The position numbers and the translations under genes are program-made. The notes under the pieces were generated by a model, which ran no database searches, was not told the DNA's origin, and saw only the letters and a list, made by a program, of their open reading frames with translations. Below are positions 26,201 to 33,601 of a stretch of 57,753 nt of DNA, piece by piece; position 1 is the first letter of the stretch; each line of letters starts with the position of its first letter. This DNA comes from a virus, in IMG/VR virus record IMGVR_UViG_3300031521_000076, positions 1-57,753 of that record; one strand, 5' to 3'.

Positions 26201-27991
26201 TTCAAATGGAGCTTGCATTTTTTCTTTAAATTTTTGTTCAACATTTATATGTTTTGAACCTACGCCAATAGGTACAATTTTATACTTTTTAAGAAGGGGA
26301 GATATGACATGATCCTGTTTAAGTTCATCTGTGGATCGTTCGTATTCACCGTTATAATCGTCAATATCGATAAATTTTTGCTCAGTTACAGATGGCGACC
26401 AGTTACCCCAATTTTTATCATTGCTACTATCTCCATTTTTCATTTTTTGAAAAATGTCATCGGCAGGAATTTCAATTTTCCAACCATCTCTTTTAAAATT
26501 AATATCTCTTTTTCCAGTTTTATTTAAACGTTTTTCAATATCACTTAACACTTTATTTAGCACTGCTTTATTTTCTGGAAAATGCCAAAATGTTATGATT
26601 TTTTGCGTGAAAAATAATCTACCAGCATAATTGAGTCTAGTGTCATGAGTTGACCCAATACCGCCAACGTGCATTATGTCACCCATATACCAGAATGGCA
26701 TTGCATCTTTATTGTACATAGCAGTTTTACCAGTTTCTGTGTCATAAATTGCATTAGGATTTTCAAATAATCGTGGATAATGTTTTTCTTCCACATTTTC
26801 AAATGGGGCTTGTATTTTAGTTTTAAAACGTTCCTCAGCTTTTGGATGTTTTGACCCAAAACCAGTAGGCACCTCTTTTTGTTTTTTTAATAACGGCGAA
26901 ATAACATGCTGTTTTTCAATTTCTTCTTTTGATCTTTCATCGCTTCCCATATAATCTTTAGGTGATATAAGATCAGTATGTGTTTCGTTGCTGTACCATG
27001 CTTGTCCATCTAAGATTTTTTCATCTTCATCATTGCGGACAATCTCTACTAAATAATCAGGGTCATTTAATATATCGATTCCAGGAGTTCCGGGACTAGT
27101 AGTATGTTTTTTTAAATCTCTTGCAAACTGTTGAAATTCAGTTTTTGAAGGATAGTCCCAAAATGAAAGTATTTTATGATTAGTCCATATTCTGCCAGCA
27201 AATTTATAATCTATGCGGGTTTGATGCCCCTGTTTAGTTTCAATTTCATAATGTTTTCCGCCAGGATCACTTATATAAAATTTATTTTTATAATATCCAA
27301 ATGACAAAGCTTCACTATTTCTAAATGATAATTCTTGTTCGCCATCTTCTGCACATTTCGCATTAGGCGGTAACGCACAGTTATCTGGTGATTCATTTAA
27401 TCTTGGATAGTATGACTCAAATGGTGCTTGCATTTTAGTTTTAAAACGTTCTTCGGACTTTGGATGTTTTGACCCAAAACCAGTCGTAACTTCTTTTTCA
27501 GATTTATTCATTGGAGATGTAGTATGTTCTTTATTAAAATCTTCTTCAGATTGATTTTTGCTAGCTAAATATGATTTTATAGGTATTAATTTATGAATAA
27601 CTTTAACTTCGTCTTTATAACCTTTTTGAATATTATTGTACTTATCGACTATAATTTCTATTTTCCATTCAGGATTATCCCATATATTAATATCGAAATA
27701 CTGTTCAATTTCTGATATAAGTTTTTTAAGCATATCTCTATCAGGATATTCCCAAAAAGAAATTACTTTCCCGGATAACCACAATCTTCCAGCATATTCA
27801 AATGTGTGCCTGTTGAAGGTTAACCCATTTTTTCGTATGTCTTTTAAGTTTTCTTCAAATTTCAAATCCTCATGAGACACGGGTTTATCAGAAATTAACA
27901 ATTTTCCATCATACACTCCAAAACATCTAGAGTCAGAGGAATTCCATCGAAGACCATTTATTCCATCAGGAGATTCAAAAAGTTTTTGCAT
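23243..27991 (-). CDS. Eight-module polyprotein with prohead-protease-like sites
   Basis: This 1582-aa protein divides into eight modules of similar size. Modules 1-5 and 7 are copies of one domain, marked by AGR(I/L)W..K(I/V)(I/L)SFW.YP, then W.(I/V)E(I/V), then ISPLLKK.KEVP.GFGSKHP.AE. Modules 6 and 8 are different domains. Each boundary is a linker ending Y-P-(R/H/T)-L-x-E followed by S, N or A (after residues 200, 410, 605, 792, 996, 1176 and 1393). The N-terminus MQKLFESPD carries the same L-x-E/S site. T4 prohead protease gp21 cuts after (L/I)-x-E and removes such short N-terminal peptides from packaged internal proteins. Predicted products are 194, 210, 195, 187, 204, 180, 217 and 189 aa. 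There is no signal peptide. It lies between the neck candidate and gp25 and has its own terminator. Domain function is unknown. Confidence 0.65.
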   Translation of the reverse strand: MQKLFESPDGINGLRWNSSDSRCFGVYDGKLLISDKPVSHEDLKFEENLKDIRKNGLTFNRHTFEYAGRLWLSGKVISFWEYPDRDMLKKLISEIEQYFDINIWDNPEWKIEIIVDKYNNIQKGYKDEVKVIHKLIPIKSYLASKNQSEEDFNKEHTTSPMNKSEKEVTTGFGSKHPKSEERFKTKMQAPFESYYPRLNESPDNCALPPNAKCAEDGEQELSFRNSEALSFGYYKNKFYISDPGGKHYEIETKQGHQTRIDYKFAGRIWTNHKILSFWDYPSKTEFQQFARDLKKHTTSPGTPGIDILNDPDYLVEIVRNDEDEKILDGQAWYSNETHTDLISPKDYMGSDERSKEEIEKQHVISPLLKKQKEVPTGFGSKHPKAEERFKTKIQAPFENVEEKHYPRLFENPNAIYDTETGKTAMYNKDAMPFWYMGDIMHVGGIGSTHDTRLNYAGRLFFTQKIITFWHFPENKAVLNKVLSDIEKRLNKTGKRDINFKRDGWKIEIPADDIFQKMKNGDSSNDKNWGNWSPSVTEQKFIDIDDYNGEYERSTDELKQDHVISPLLKKYKIVPIGVGSKHINVEQKFKEKMQAPFESYYPRLNESPDIINVDGKFYQYNEKITIPFSVTVNDNKIVDVKVGACAKSHGDAKIQYNSRINFYQQYHGRLYTTPKVITFWKYPEKSDMVIIIRMIENKIKKKIFGNNWRLEFYNFDIENENNSTFVSIDEYLKNDMKSEDVSDKEYQEHLKSPLLKKQKTVPIGFGSKHPEAEQKFKEKMNAPFESYYPHLNESPDEISAGKYKGMDWYMSANNAFGYVKGKFVITPNEGKHLDMEPGSRRSIGYPGRIWPELKIISFWTYPPNKKEFKKVIDDLIEATNINIWNDPAWKVEIIKNKKTGKEIDGLENFEEGLTYGAWAESWKAKSSIVNVKNYTGSEDQSEEAQNKEHVISPLLKNQKEVPAGFGSKHPKAEERAKQKRDNPFENKEEDFYPTLHESDLKDAYLERKFGIKREEHEIPVFKKDIVAIVKDDMLKEIPIFKNPKNLNDYDKDVRAIADENGNLYVAFQNRLFNHGAMGNALMDAEEIKTKKYNELARTSSSASGVYDDQKHFLLLERMGSSNTFIGSDVFEWVGGETERMIKKLKTKNPQFKYKLPEFEEDYDEIDESLTFYPRLNESPDEVWTPAAKLAGDNLSYNNSDAYAFKYSYGEFFIGKARGTHSDLRWNQPSDDGHGIHDNEYYEGRIWTKHKVISFWTYPPIEIFKIIIKSLEDRLSIKIFADPKWLVEVVKQNGEICTDTYDKTGNDIWNTIDDDGFGVTELEYYTVEFIHPKDYIGSKDHSERVQHELSPLLKKSKEVPAGFGSKHPEAEHQFKKKMGAPFESSEEDEYPRLFEARLKKNYDIQKSEQHLTPDILTQELQNLLNNKEFLQWAGVITMNDPNYTPSKEELIDGYCELIVGYIFLKYPAAKEDGFSYEHIYFTKPHNYYQENPHTYITYNNMYYDGYNVNGVDKIWKLKFMEKFVTDEAKAGKYDNQNGFISSDIFILPAHFQHIGGRYDKYTLPPVIKRSVRMHIPKVCGIDMW

Positions 27992-28006
27992 TTATAAATT
28001 TATTTT

Positions 28007-28741
28007 TTAATTAAAAAGAAGAAACCAGTCAGCAGCGTTATCAGTTTTTATCTTATCTTTTAGCTCGGTTAATTCTGCTTGGCCTTCTGCACGAATATCA
28101 GCGTAATTAATTTGAATTCCTCCAATAAGAGTATAATTAAATGTACCGATTATTCTAGCTAATTGAATTTTAGCTTTTGCTATGACCCATTTTATAAATA
28201 CAGGGTCATCATATAAATCTTCAATTGGAATTTTATTCTGTGTAGTAAGCCAAAGAGATTCAGCAGGGTCTCTACCAGTTATAATTAAACGTTTTGTATT
28301 GATACTAAAATGATGCTGAATATCTTTTAAATTAAATTGCTTTGCTAAATCCCAAAAACTCCATTGAATTGTTCTATACGCAATTTGGTCAGAAGAAAGA
28401 GGAGTAAGATAAAGGTCAGCTGCCATTAATCTATCAAATGACATATCGGGGTCATGAATACCAAAAACTCTCTGGCCAGAAGTCATTTCAATACATAATT
28501 TTATGGCCATTACACAATCAGGCAACTGATACGTCCTCGTAGCTTTCCATTGAGGCGTGTTATAATATCTTTTATCAAGCACATACCAACCATCTTGAAC
28601 TGCGTCACGATATTCTCTGTACATCCATTCAGATTCAATTTTCATAATACGTTCTAATTCCTTTGGTGGAACTGAAAATGGTATACTGCAGCTTGCCGTT
28701 ATTTCTCCATTTACATATTCAATAAATTCTTCTTTTAGCAT
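28007..28741 (-). CDS. Neck/head-tail adaptor candidate
   Basis: A 244-aa soluble protein. The C-terminal part, with FIKWVIAKAKIQLARIIGTF, then YTLIGGIQINYADI and a following helix AEGQAELTELKDKI, has the layout seen in T4-like neck or adaptor proteins: a helix with regularly spaced Ala/Gln/Leu, a short loop with Gly-Gly, then a long charged helix. The N-terminal part is helical and rich in Tyr and Trp. It begins 4 bp after the 190-aa gene and precedes the polyprotein by 15 bp. I would place it near gp13/gp14 of T4, but this rests on pattern rather than on a diagnostic motif. Confidence 0.45.
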   Translation of the reverse strand: MLKEEFIEYVNGEITASCSIPFSVPPKELERIMKIESEWMYREYRDAVQDGWYVLDKRYYNTPQWKATRTYQLPDCVMAIKLCIEMTSGQRVFGIHDPDMSFDRLMAADLYLTPLSSDQIAYRTIQWSFWDLAKQFNLKDIQHHFSINTKRLIITGRDPAESLWLTTQNKIPIEDLYDDPVFIKWVIAKAKIQLARIIGTFNYTLIGGIQINYADIRAEGQAELTELKDKIKTDNAADWFLLFN

Positions 28742-28745
28742 CCTT

Positions 28746-29318
28746 TTAGTTATTTTGCATTCTCATTCTTTGTAACTCTCGTTTGTTTTTAAAAGTAACT
28801 ACCTTTGAATTTAATTCTTCTGGGAGCCAGTCTTTTATCGGTCTGAAACGAAATTCTTCCCAACCACCACCCCTCAAATATGTTTTTTCGAGTATGTTAA
28901 TCTCAATGATGTAATTAGGCCAGTTCTTTATAGGCTTTGTCCGAAACTCAGCCTCTCCATTGTCTGTGAGGTCTTCTTCTATCTTATTGTTAGCTATAAG
29001 CTTTTTCATGTCAAGGACAACACATATACCGTCTTCGTTGAAACATGGATCAAAGTATGTTGGATCGACTGTTAGACATGTATTGTTCTCACTTTCGTAT
29101 CCTATTTCATACTTAGGTGTAGGCAAAGGAGGCATTACGCCTTTCTTTAAACAATACTTTCCTGAGTTACCTTCAAAGTCAGAGTAACACGCATCGAAGA
29201 ACTTACCCTCTGTCATCCAGTGGTAGGCTTTGTCAACTTCCATAAGATCGATTTTTGATCGATTGTTTCGATGAAGCTGATCAATACTCAAGCTCTCATA
29301 TACAAATCTTGCTTTCAT
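28746..29318 (-). CDS. Unknown protein with atypical composition, 190 aa
   Basis: A 190-aa soluble protein beginning MKARFVYESLSIDQLHR. It has five Cys in the first 100 residues and a C-terminal half with two similar segments (FRTKPIKNWPNYIIE and FRFRPIKDWLPEEL), suggesting an internal duplication of about 40 aa. Its codons use much more C and G than the flanking virion genes. Its start overlaps the amidoligase-like stop by 1 nt (TAATG) and it ends 4 bp before the next start, so it is built into the operon. Its size matches one polyprotein module but the sequence does not. Function unknown. Confidence 0.5.
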   Translation of the reverse strand: MKARFVYESLSIDQLHRNNRSKIDLMEVDKAYHWMTEGKFFDACYSDFEGNSGKYCLKKGVMPPLPTPKYEIGYESENNTCLTVDPTYFDPCFNEDGICVVLDMKKLIANNKIEEDLTDNGEAEFRTKPIKNWPNYIIEINILEKTYLRGGGWEEFRFRPIKDWLPEELNSKVVTFKNKRELQRMRMQNN

Positions 29319-30733
29319 TACATTTTTTTTCTAATATATAAATTTTGAAAACCGGTGTCTACGGATTGTTTCATGTTTTTTATAAACGTATAATCTCTTA
29401 TTTTTTCAATATTCACTGCTTCAGTTTTCTTTGGAAGTGGAGTATTCATAACAACTATTGTACTTGATTCATCTACTTTAAGATTTTTTCCAAGAGTAGC
29501 AAATTTAACCACACTATTTGTGATTTTGCAATTTACCATTTCTTCATTGTTTTCAACAAATGAATCTATAATTTCATTACCACTATTTGCAGTAACTCCT
29601 CCAAGATATGATTCAGAAATTTTGTTGTTACTTATAACTTTTGCGTTATACAAACGTGCCTTAATAACTTGACAACTTGTAAATGTGCAATTTTCATATA
29701 CACCTGATAAATTACACGAAACCAAATCCACGTTCTTTGTCATGCTACTATAAAGTGTTCCTTTTCGTAATTGAAATCTTCCTAACTCGGTATCATAATT
29801 AAATTGTCCTTCTCTTAATCCTCCGCCTACTATCATTTCAAACAGTGGCCCTCTAACGTTGTTCCAATACGTTTTCAATGTTTGAACAGAAGCCTTTAAA
29901 TCAACAAATACTTTTAGTTTAGCGAATTCTTTCAAAAATATGTCTGGATCGTAATAAGCCATTTGCATATTATCAAAATTTTCAGTTAGTCTTGATAATT
30001 CATATCTTTCGAATTCAGTAGTATCTTCTTCATTAATACTTTGATATGCTTTTACAATAAAATATTCTAAAATAGTTTTTATATCGGCGGGTTTTGATGC
30101 ATAATCTTTTCCTCCAATGTAATTACATTCCAAAATTCCTTGAGTATATTTTGAAAAATCTATTCCATAAAATTTGGAATAAGGAGTGTTTAAAATCATG
30201 CTTATATTTTTTTCTATTCCTGACTCATTTACATAATAAGTGATAGGCGCAAGAGTTTTAACAGATAAAGCATAGGGAGAGCCCTTTTGATTTGGAAATC
30301 TTTGATAAACAAAATTCTCATCAAATTTTAAAACCATTCTACTTGGTTGCATATTAGAAATGCTTTTAAGTGTATCTAAGTGATGATTATCAAAGGATAA
30401 AGATACCTTTAACTGCGTATCCAAAGTAGTCTCACAGTTACTGGAAAGCCATCCAGAGACTTCATTTAATATAGGTATGATTGAATGATAATTCTGAGGA
30501 GCAATATGGAAATTATATCGAGCACGGGTTGCGTTATACTCTTTTAAAAGTATAGCATTTGCAAAAGATGGGTCATAATGATTTTCATTTGTAAGAATAA
30601 CATTTTTTCCTGTTAAGCGTGATAAATCATCTACAATAAAATTTGCATCTTTTGTACAATAAAATTGAAAAATTAATCCAACATCCGAGAAATTCAAAAC
30701 TTCAAGAATGCTGTAGTGCTTTGCATGTCTCAT
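29318..30733 (-). CDS. Amidoligase-like protein with C-terminal beta-helix
   Basis: A 471-aa protein. Residues about 90-260 fit the divergent phage amidoligase (COOH-NH2 ligase) family: a TTLDTQLKVSLSF strand, then MVLKFDENFVYQRFP, then SPYALSVK, then YGIDFSKYTQGILECNYIGG. Such enzymes join an amino group to a carboxyl in an ATP-dependent way and are linked to peptide or cell-wall modification. The usual His-containing strand is altered here (LKVSLSF), so activity is doubtful. Residues about 335-430 form short repeats (VSCNLSGVYENCTFTSCQVI and onward), like a pentapeptide or right-handed beta-helix, unusual for a free enzyme and suggestive of virion attachment. A late-type box lies 10 nt upstream. 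Confidence 0.5.
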   Translation of the reverse strand: MRHAKHYSILEVLNFSDVGLIFQFYCTKDANFIVDDLSRLTGKNVILTNENHYDPSFANAILLKEYNATRARYNFHIAPQNYHSIIPILNEVSGWLSSNCETTLDTQLKVSLSFDNHHLDTLKSISNMQPSRMVLKFDENFVYQRFPNQKGSPYALSVKTLAPITYYVNESGIEKNISMILNTPYSKFYGIDFSKYTQGILECNYIGGKDYASKPADIKTILEYFIVKAYQSINEEDTTEFERYELSRLTENFDNMQMAYYDPDIFLKEFAKLKVFVDLKASVQTLKTYWNNVRGPLFEMIVGGGLREGQFNYDTELGRFQLRKGTLYSSMTKNVDLVSCNLSGVYENCTFTSCQVIKARLYNAKVISNNKISESYLGGVTANSGNEIIDSFVENNEEMVNCKITNSVVKFATLGKNLKVDESSTIVVMNTPLPKKTEAVNIEKIRDYTFIKNMKQSVDTGFQNLYIRKKM

Positions 30734-30743
30734 TTATATGTTT

Positions 30744-30751
30744 GTTTTATA
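30744..30751 (-). promoter_or_regulatory. T4-late-like promoter box (TATAAAAC)
   Basis: Minus-strand TATAAAAC within GAATATATAAAACAAAC lies 10 nt before the ATG at 30733. The same string, up to the first base, occurs before the genes at 33602 and 52246 on the plus strand. Confidence 0.6.
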
Positions 30752-30763
30752 TATTCACGGCAA

Positions 30764-30782
30764 AAGGAGCCTGAAGCTCCTT
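30764..30782 (-). terminator. Terminator-like hairpin
   Basis: AAGGAGC pairs with GCTCCTT around a 5-nt loop, and TTGCCG follows on the minus strand. It lies 18 bp after the stop of the FISUMP/LRR gene. The T-run is short, so termination may be partial. The flanking sequence ATATATTCACGGCAAAAGGAG is nearly repeated at 32155..32175. Confidence 0.6.
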
Positions 30783-30800
30783 CTACTTAAGTAAAAAATT

Positions 30801-32138
30801 TTAATTTGTTTTTAAAACCACTGTCGGATATGCTGCTATGAAATCTGATTTAACTGAGGGGGTGGGAACAATTCCATTTAAAACTCGTAAATCAACTTCA
30901 TTTAAATGACTAAATCTTGATATGCCGCCACTAGTTAATGTGGCAAGAGTTGAATCTAAATCAGTCTGATCAAAGAGGCTTGCTTGCATTTCAAGTTTTT
31001 CTAATGATACTAAATCAGTGACATCAACCATACCGTTACTTATATTGGGAAGATAATCTATGTATAAATTTTTTAAATTAGACAATCCGCTTAAAATAGG
31101 AATTTCTGTAAGTGGTCGATTATTTGTTAACAAAACTCCTATAAGATCTGTAAATAAATTAATATTTTCTACAATCATTAAACTACTCGTGTCTGTAACA
31201 ATAAAATCAGTTAAATTTCCACCGGACAATTCTGTTATACATTGATTTAAATATGCATTATCGATATTAAAAGCATAATAACACATGGCTTCAGTGGCAC
31301 TGTTCCACGATGGCATATTACTTACTAATGTAATCGAAGAATTATCATTGTATTTGCTTTCAATAAGATCACAAGCAAGATATTCAATTCCATTTATACA
31401 TATTGTGGGTAAAATAACCCCGTCATTTTGTATATAAGTTCCAGTTTCTCCATTTAATAAAGTTGTTGTATTTTTTCTTATTCTAACGGCATGGCCCTGT
31501 GAAGCATCAATGTATAAAAAACTGTCGGTCATGTAAGCCACTTCATAATTTGCATCAATTTCAGCTACTCTTTCGAAATTAATACCGGCAGCCCAATATA
31601 TAGCTGAATTCTTTATATTTGCAAATACTCCTGACATTACTTGGCCAGTTCCACGAGCATTAAATCCGAATCCATTAGAAGCATCAGTGTTTGGACCTGT
31701 CCAATAATCTGTACCCGATTCTTTCAACGTTAAACCTGCTACGGGAGCGCCACCGCCGCCTAACATCAAAAAGGCCCAATCTATTTCAGTTAATACTCTC
31801 CATCCAGATTTTACGAATCCTTTAGGATTTGACAATACATATTGATTATATAATGAACCGTATTGTACATCTACGCCCGGGAATGCTATATTAAGATTAG
31901 TGAATTCCGTACCATATGCAGGTAAATTTAAATACACATTCCAATCATTTAAAGAATTTATGTCGGCAATAGGCATATTCACACTATTATCAAAGGTTAA
32001 TCTGAGAGTAAGATAAGGGGGAGGAGTGGGTGGAATATCAGGGTTTATAAAAACTGTTCCCTCTGGATACCACATAGTTCCTTCTCTTTTCGGAATCATT
32101 CCATAAACACCCGCACACCTAAATTGAGTAAGATCCAT
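30801..32138 (-). CDS. FISUMP/leucine-rich-repeat virion protein
   Basis: A 445-aa protein. Residues 92-222 carry the second half of a FISUMP domain (YGSLYNQY, SGWRVLTEIDW, LKESGTDYWTGPN, YWAAG, AVRIRK). Residues 227-290 carry the first half (NDGVILPTICINGIEYLACD, then SSITLVSNMPSWNS and AMCYYAF). The order is therefore permuted, as in the 1782-aa protein. Residues about 303-430 look like irregular leucine-rich repeats (LIGVLLTNNRPLTEIPIL, SGLSNLKNLYIDYLPNIS). The Pro-rich PDIPPTPPPY near residue 35 resembles a linker to a virion anchor. A host-surface adhesin on the baseplate is the best guess. Hairpins bound the gene on both sides. Confidence 0.6.
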   Translation of the reverse strand: MDLTQFRCAGVYGMIPKREGTMWYPEGTVFINPDIPPTPPPYLTLRLTFDNSVNMPIADINSLNDWNVYLNLPAYGTEFTNLNIAFPGVDVQYGSLYNQYVLSNPKGFVKSGWRVLTEIDWAFLMLGGGGAPVAGLTLKESGTDYWTGPNTDASNGFGFNARGTGQVMSGVFANIKNSAIYWAAGINFERVAEIDANYEVAYMTDSFLYIDASQGHAVRIRKNTTTLLNGETGTYIQNDGVILPTICINGIEYLACDLIESKYNDNSSITLVSNMPSWNSATEAMCYYAFNIDNAYLNQCITELSGGNLTDFIVTDTSSLMIVENINLFTDLIGVLLTNNRPLTEIPILSGLSNLKNLYIDYLPNISNGMVDVTDLVSLEKLEMQASLFDQTDLDSTLATLTSGGISRFSHLNEVDLRVLNGIVPTPSVKSDFIAAYPTVVLKTN

Positions 32139-32149
32139 ATTTATGATTT

Positions 32150-32157
32150 ATTCTATA
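32150..32157 (-). promoter_or_regulatory. Weak late-like box (TATAGAAT)
   Basis: Minus-strand TATAGAAT inside GAATATATAGAATAAATC lies 11 nt before the ATG at 32138. It deviates from TATAAATA at two or three positions but keeps the left flank and spacing of the other boxes. Confidence 0.4.
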
Positions 32158-32166
32158 TATTCACGA

Positions 32167-32199
32167 CAAAAGGAGCCTAAAAACATAGAGCTCCTTTTG
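32167..32199 (-). terminator. Terminator of the S1-domain gene
   Basis: A perfect 10-bp stem, CAAAAGGAGC paired with GCTCCTTTTG, closes a 13-nt loop. On the minus strand the stem ends in TTTTG. It lies 30 bp after the stop of the S1 gene and directly before the box for the next gene. Confidence 0.65.
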
Positions 32200-32228
32200 A
32201 TTGTTGGTGTAGCAAATTGCAGTGATGA

Positions 32229-33446
32229 TTATTTTTTAGATGGAAGCATAAAAATTATGCGGTCATCTTTAAATTCGTCAAATAAAACATTTAGTTTTTC
32301 TCCGATAATGAAATTATTTATCATTATTTTATTCTTTTTAAATTCTCTAATTGGTATGAGTCCGTTTATTTCTCCAAGATTTACAATTACTCCAAAATTC
32401 ATTATTGCCGCTATTGAAGATTCAAGAATTGCATCCTTTGAATTTAAAATAAATGATTGAATCTTATGAAGTTTTTCTTCAGGGCTTTCAGTAGTTGCGA
32501 TTATACGATTATCCTTTGTAATTTCGGAAATGTAAAATTTAATTTTATCTCCAGCTAAAACTTGTCTTTCATTGAATAAAGCTTTAATTTCAGTACTCAT
32601 TTTTGAAACATGCAATAATGCTGTAAAAATTTCTCCAAATTCAATAAATATCCCGTATTTAGAACAACCAGTAACGATACCCTCATGTTGTATAGATAAG
32701 TCCAATTCTTGAATTTTACTTGGAAGAATATGAGTAAGATATTTTTTATGAGAAACGATAAACGAATTCATCTCTTTTAAAAAGTCTTCAATCATAACAA
32801 TTATTTCTTTACCAATATATGATTGGAAATCAATAATTTTATTAGGAGCTGCAAGTGAACCTGGCATAAATGCATCAATTCCTTGTACTTCTACGAAGAA
32901 TCCACCCTTATTAGCTTCTACAATTTTAGCAGTGTAAGCTTTTGACGGATTTTTAATCTCTTCCATAAATTCATCTCTAACAGATTTGAGATGTCCTTGC
33001 CATAATGAAATTTTTACTGAAGGAGTCGCTTCTATAATATAGGCATTTAAACCTTTTCCAAGAAATTCTTTTAAAATTTCTTTATTACGGACAACGTTAA
33101 TAAATTCTATTGGTGATGTGTAACCAAAAATTTGTAAGAATTTCTTCTCTCTTGCTAAATCGACAGTAACTGTAAGGCCACCAACCAATTCAATATCGAT
33201 GAGATTTCCGTGAATATTGTAAATGTCCGCAATTTTTACAACATCACCTTGAGTTAAATCTTTTCTTACTACTTCAGATTTATGACCAGTAAAAATGTTT
33301 AATAATTCTTGAGCATATGGCTCTCTGGAAAAAACTTTATCCTTTTCGGATGTCCTGATTGTTTTGTTTTGCAGCAAGCGGTTTGCACCCGTGTATCCAT
33401 CTGCATACATGTTCCAATCGAATTCTTCAGCATGTGTTAAGTTCAT
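32229..33446 (-). CDS. Ribosomal protein S1-like RNA-binding protein
   Basis: This 405-aa protein has three S1 (OB-fold) domains at residues about 168-237, 250-321 and 337-402. The first has the clear S1 signature, VEANKGGFFVEVQGIDAFMP followed by GS, as in domain 3 of bacterial S1. The second has GIVTGCSKYGIFIEFGE and LLHVSKM. The third has FGVIVNLGEINGLIPIREF. A degenerate fourth domain may lie at 60-130. Host S1 has four to six domains and binds mRNA on the 30S subunit. The N-terminal 60 residues are unlike S1 and could dock to the ribosome or virion. It is first in the leftward baseplate block, divergent from the gene at 33602, and could bias translation toward phage mRNAs. Confidence 0.8.
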   Translation of the reverse strand: MNLTHAEEFDWNMYADGYTGANRLLQNKTIRTSEKDKVFSREPYAQELLNIFTGHKSEVVRKDLTQGDVVKIADIYNIHGNLIDIELVGGLTVTVDLAREKKFLQIFGYTSPIEFINVVRNKEILKEFLGKGLNAYIIEATPSVKISLWQGHLKSVRDEFMEEIKNPSKAYTAKIVEANKGGFFVEVQGIDAFMPGSLAAPNKIIDFQSYIGKEIIVMIEDFLKEMNSFIVSHKKYLTHILPSKIQELDLSIQHEGIVTGCSKYGIFIEFGEIFTALLHVSKMSTEIKALFNERQVLAGDKIKFYISEITKDNRIIATTESPEEKLHKIQSFILNSKDAILESSIAAIMNFGVIVNLGEINGLIPIREFKKNKIMINNFIIGEKLNVLFDEFKDDRIIFMLPSKK

Positions 33447-33581
33447 AGTTATTTTTGTTATTAAGTAAATAAATGATTAATTAAAGTAAATTTGTTTAAT
33501 TTATAGATTATATATCATACTTGAATTCTCATATTTAGAACAATTTTGCATCAAAAAACCGCTGTAAAAAAATTAAAGATA

Positions 33582-33589
33582 TATAAAAC
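33582..33589 (+). promoter_or_regulatory. T4-late-like promoter box (TATAAAAC)
   Basis: TATAAAAC within AGATATATAAAACAAAAC lies 12 nt before the ATG at 33602. It heads the rightward structural block in the 155-bp divergent region shared with the S1 gene. Confidence 0.6.
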
Positions 33590-33601
33590 AAAACAAATAA
33601 T

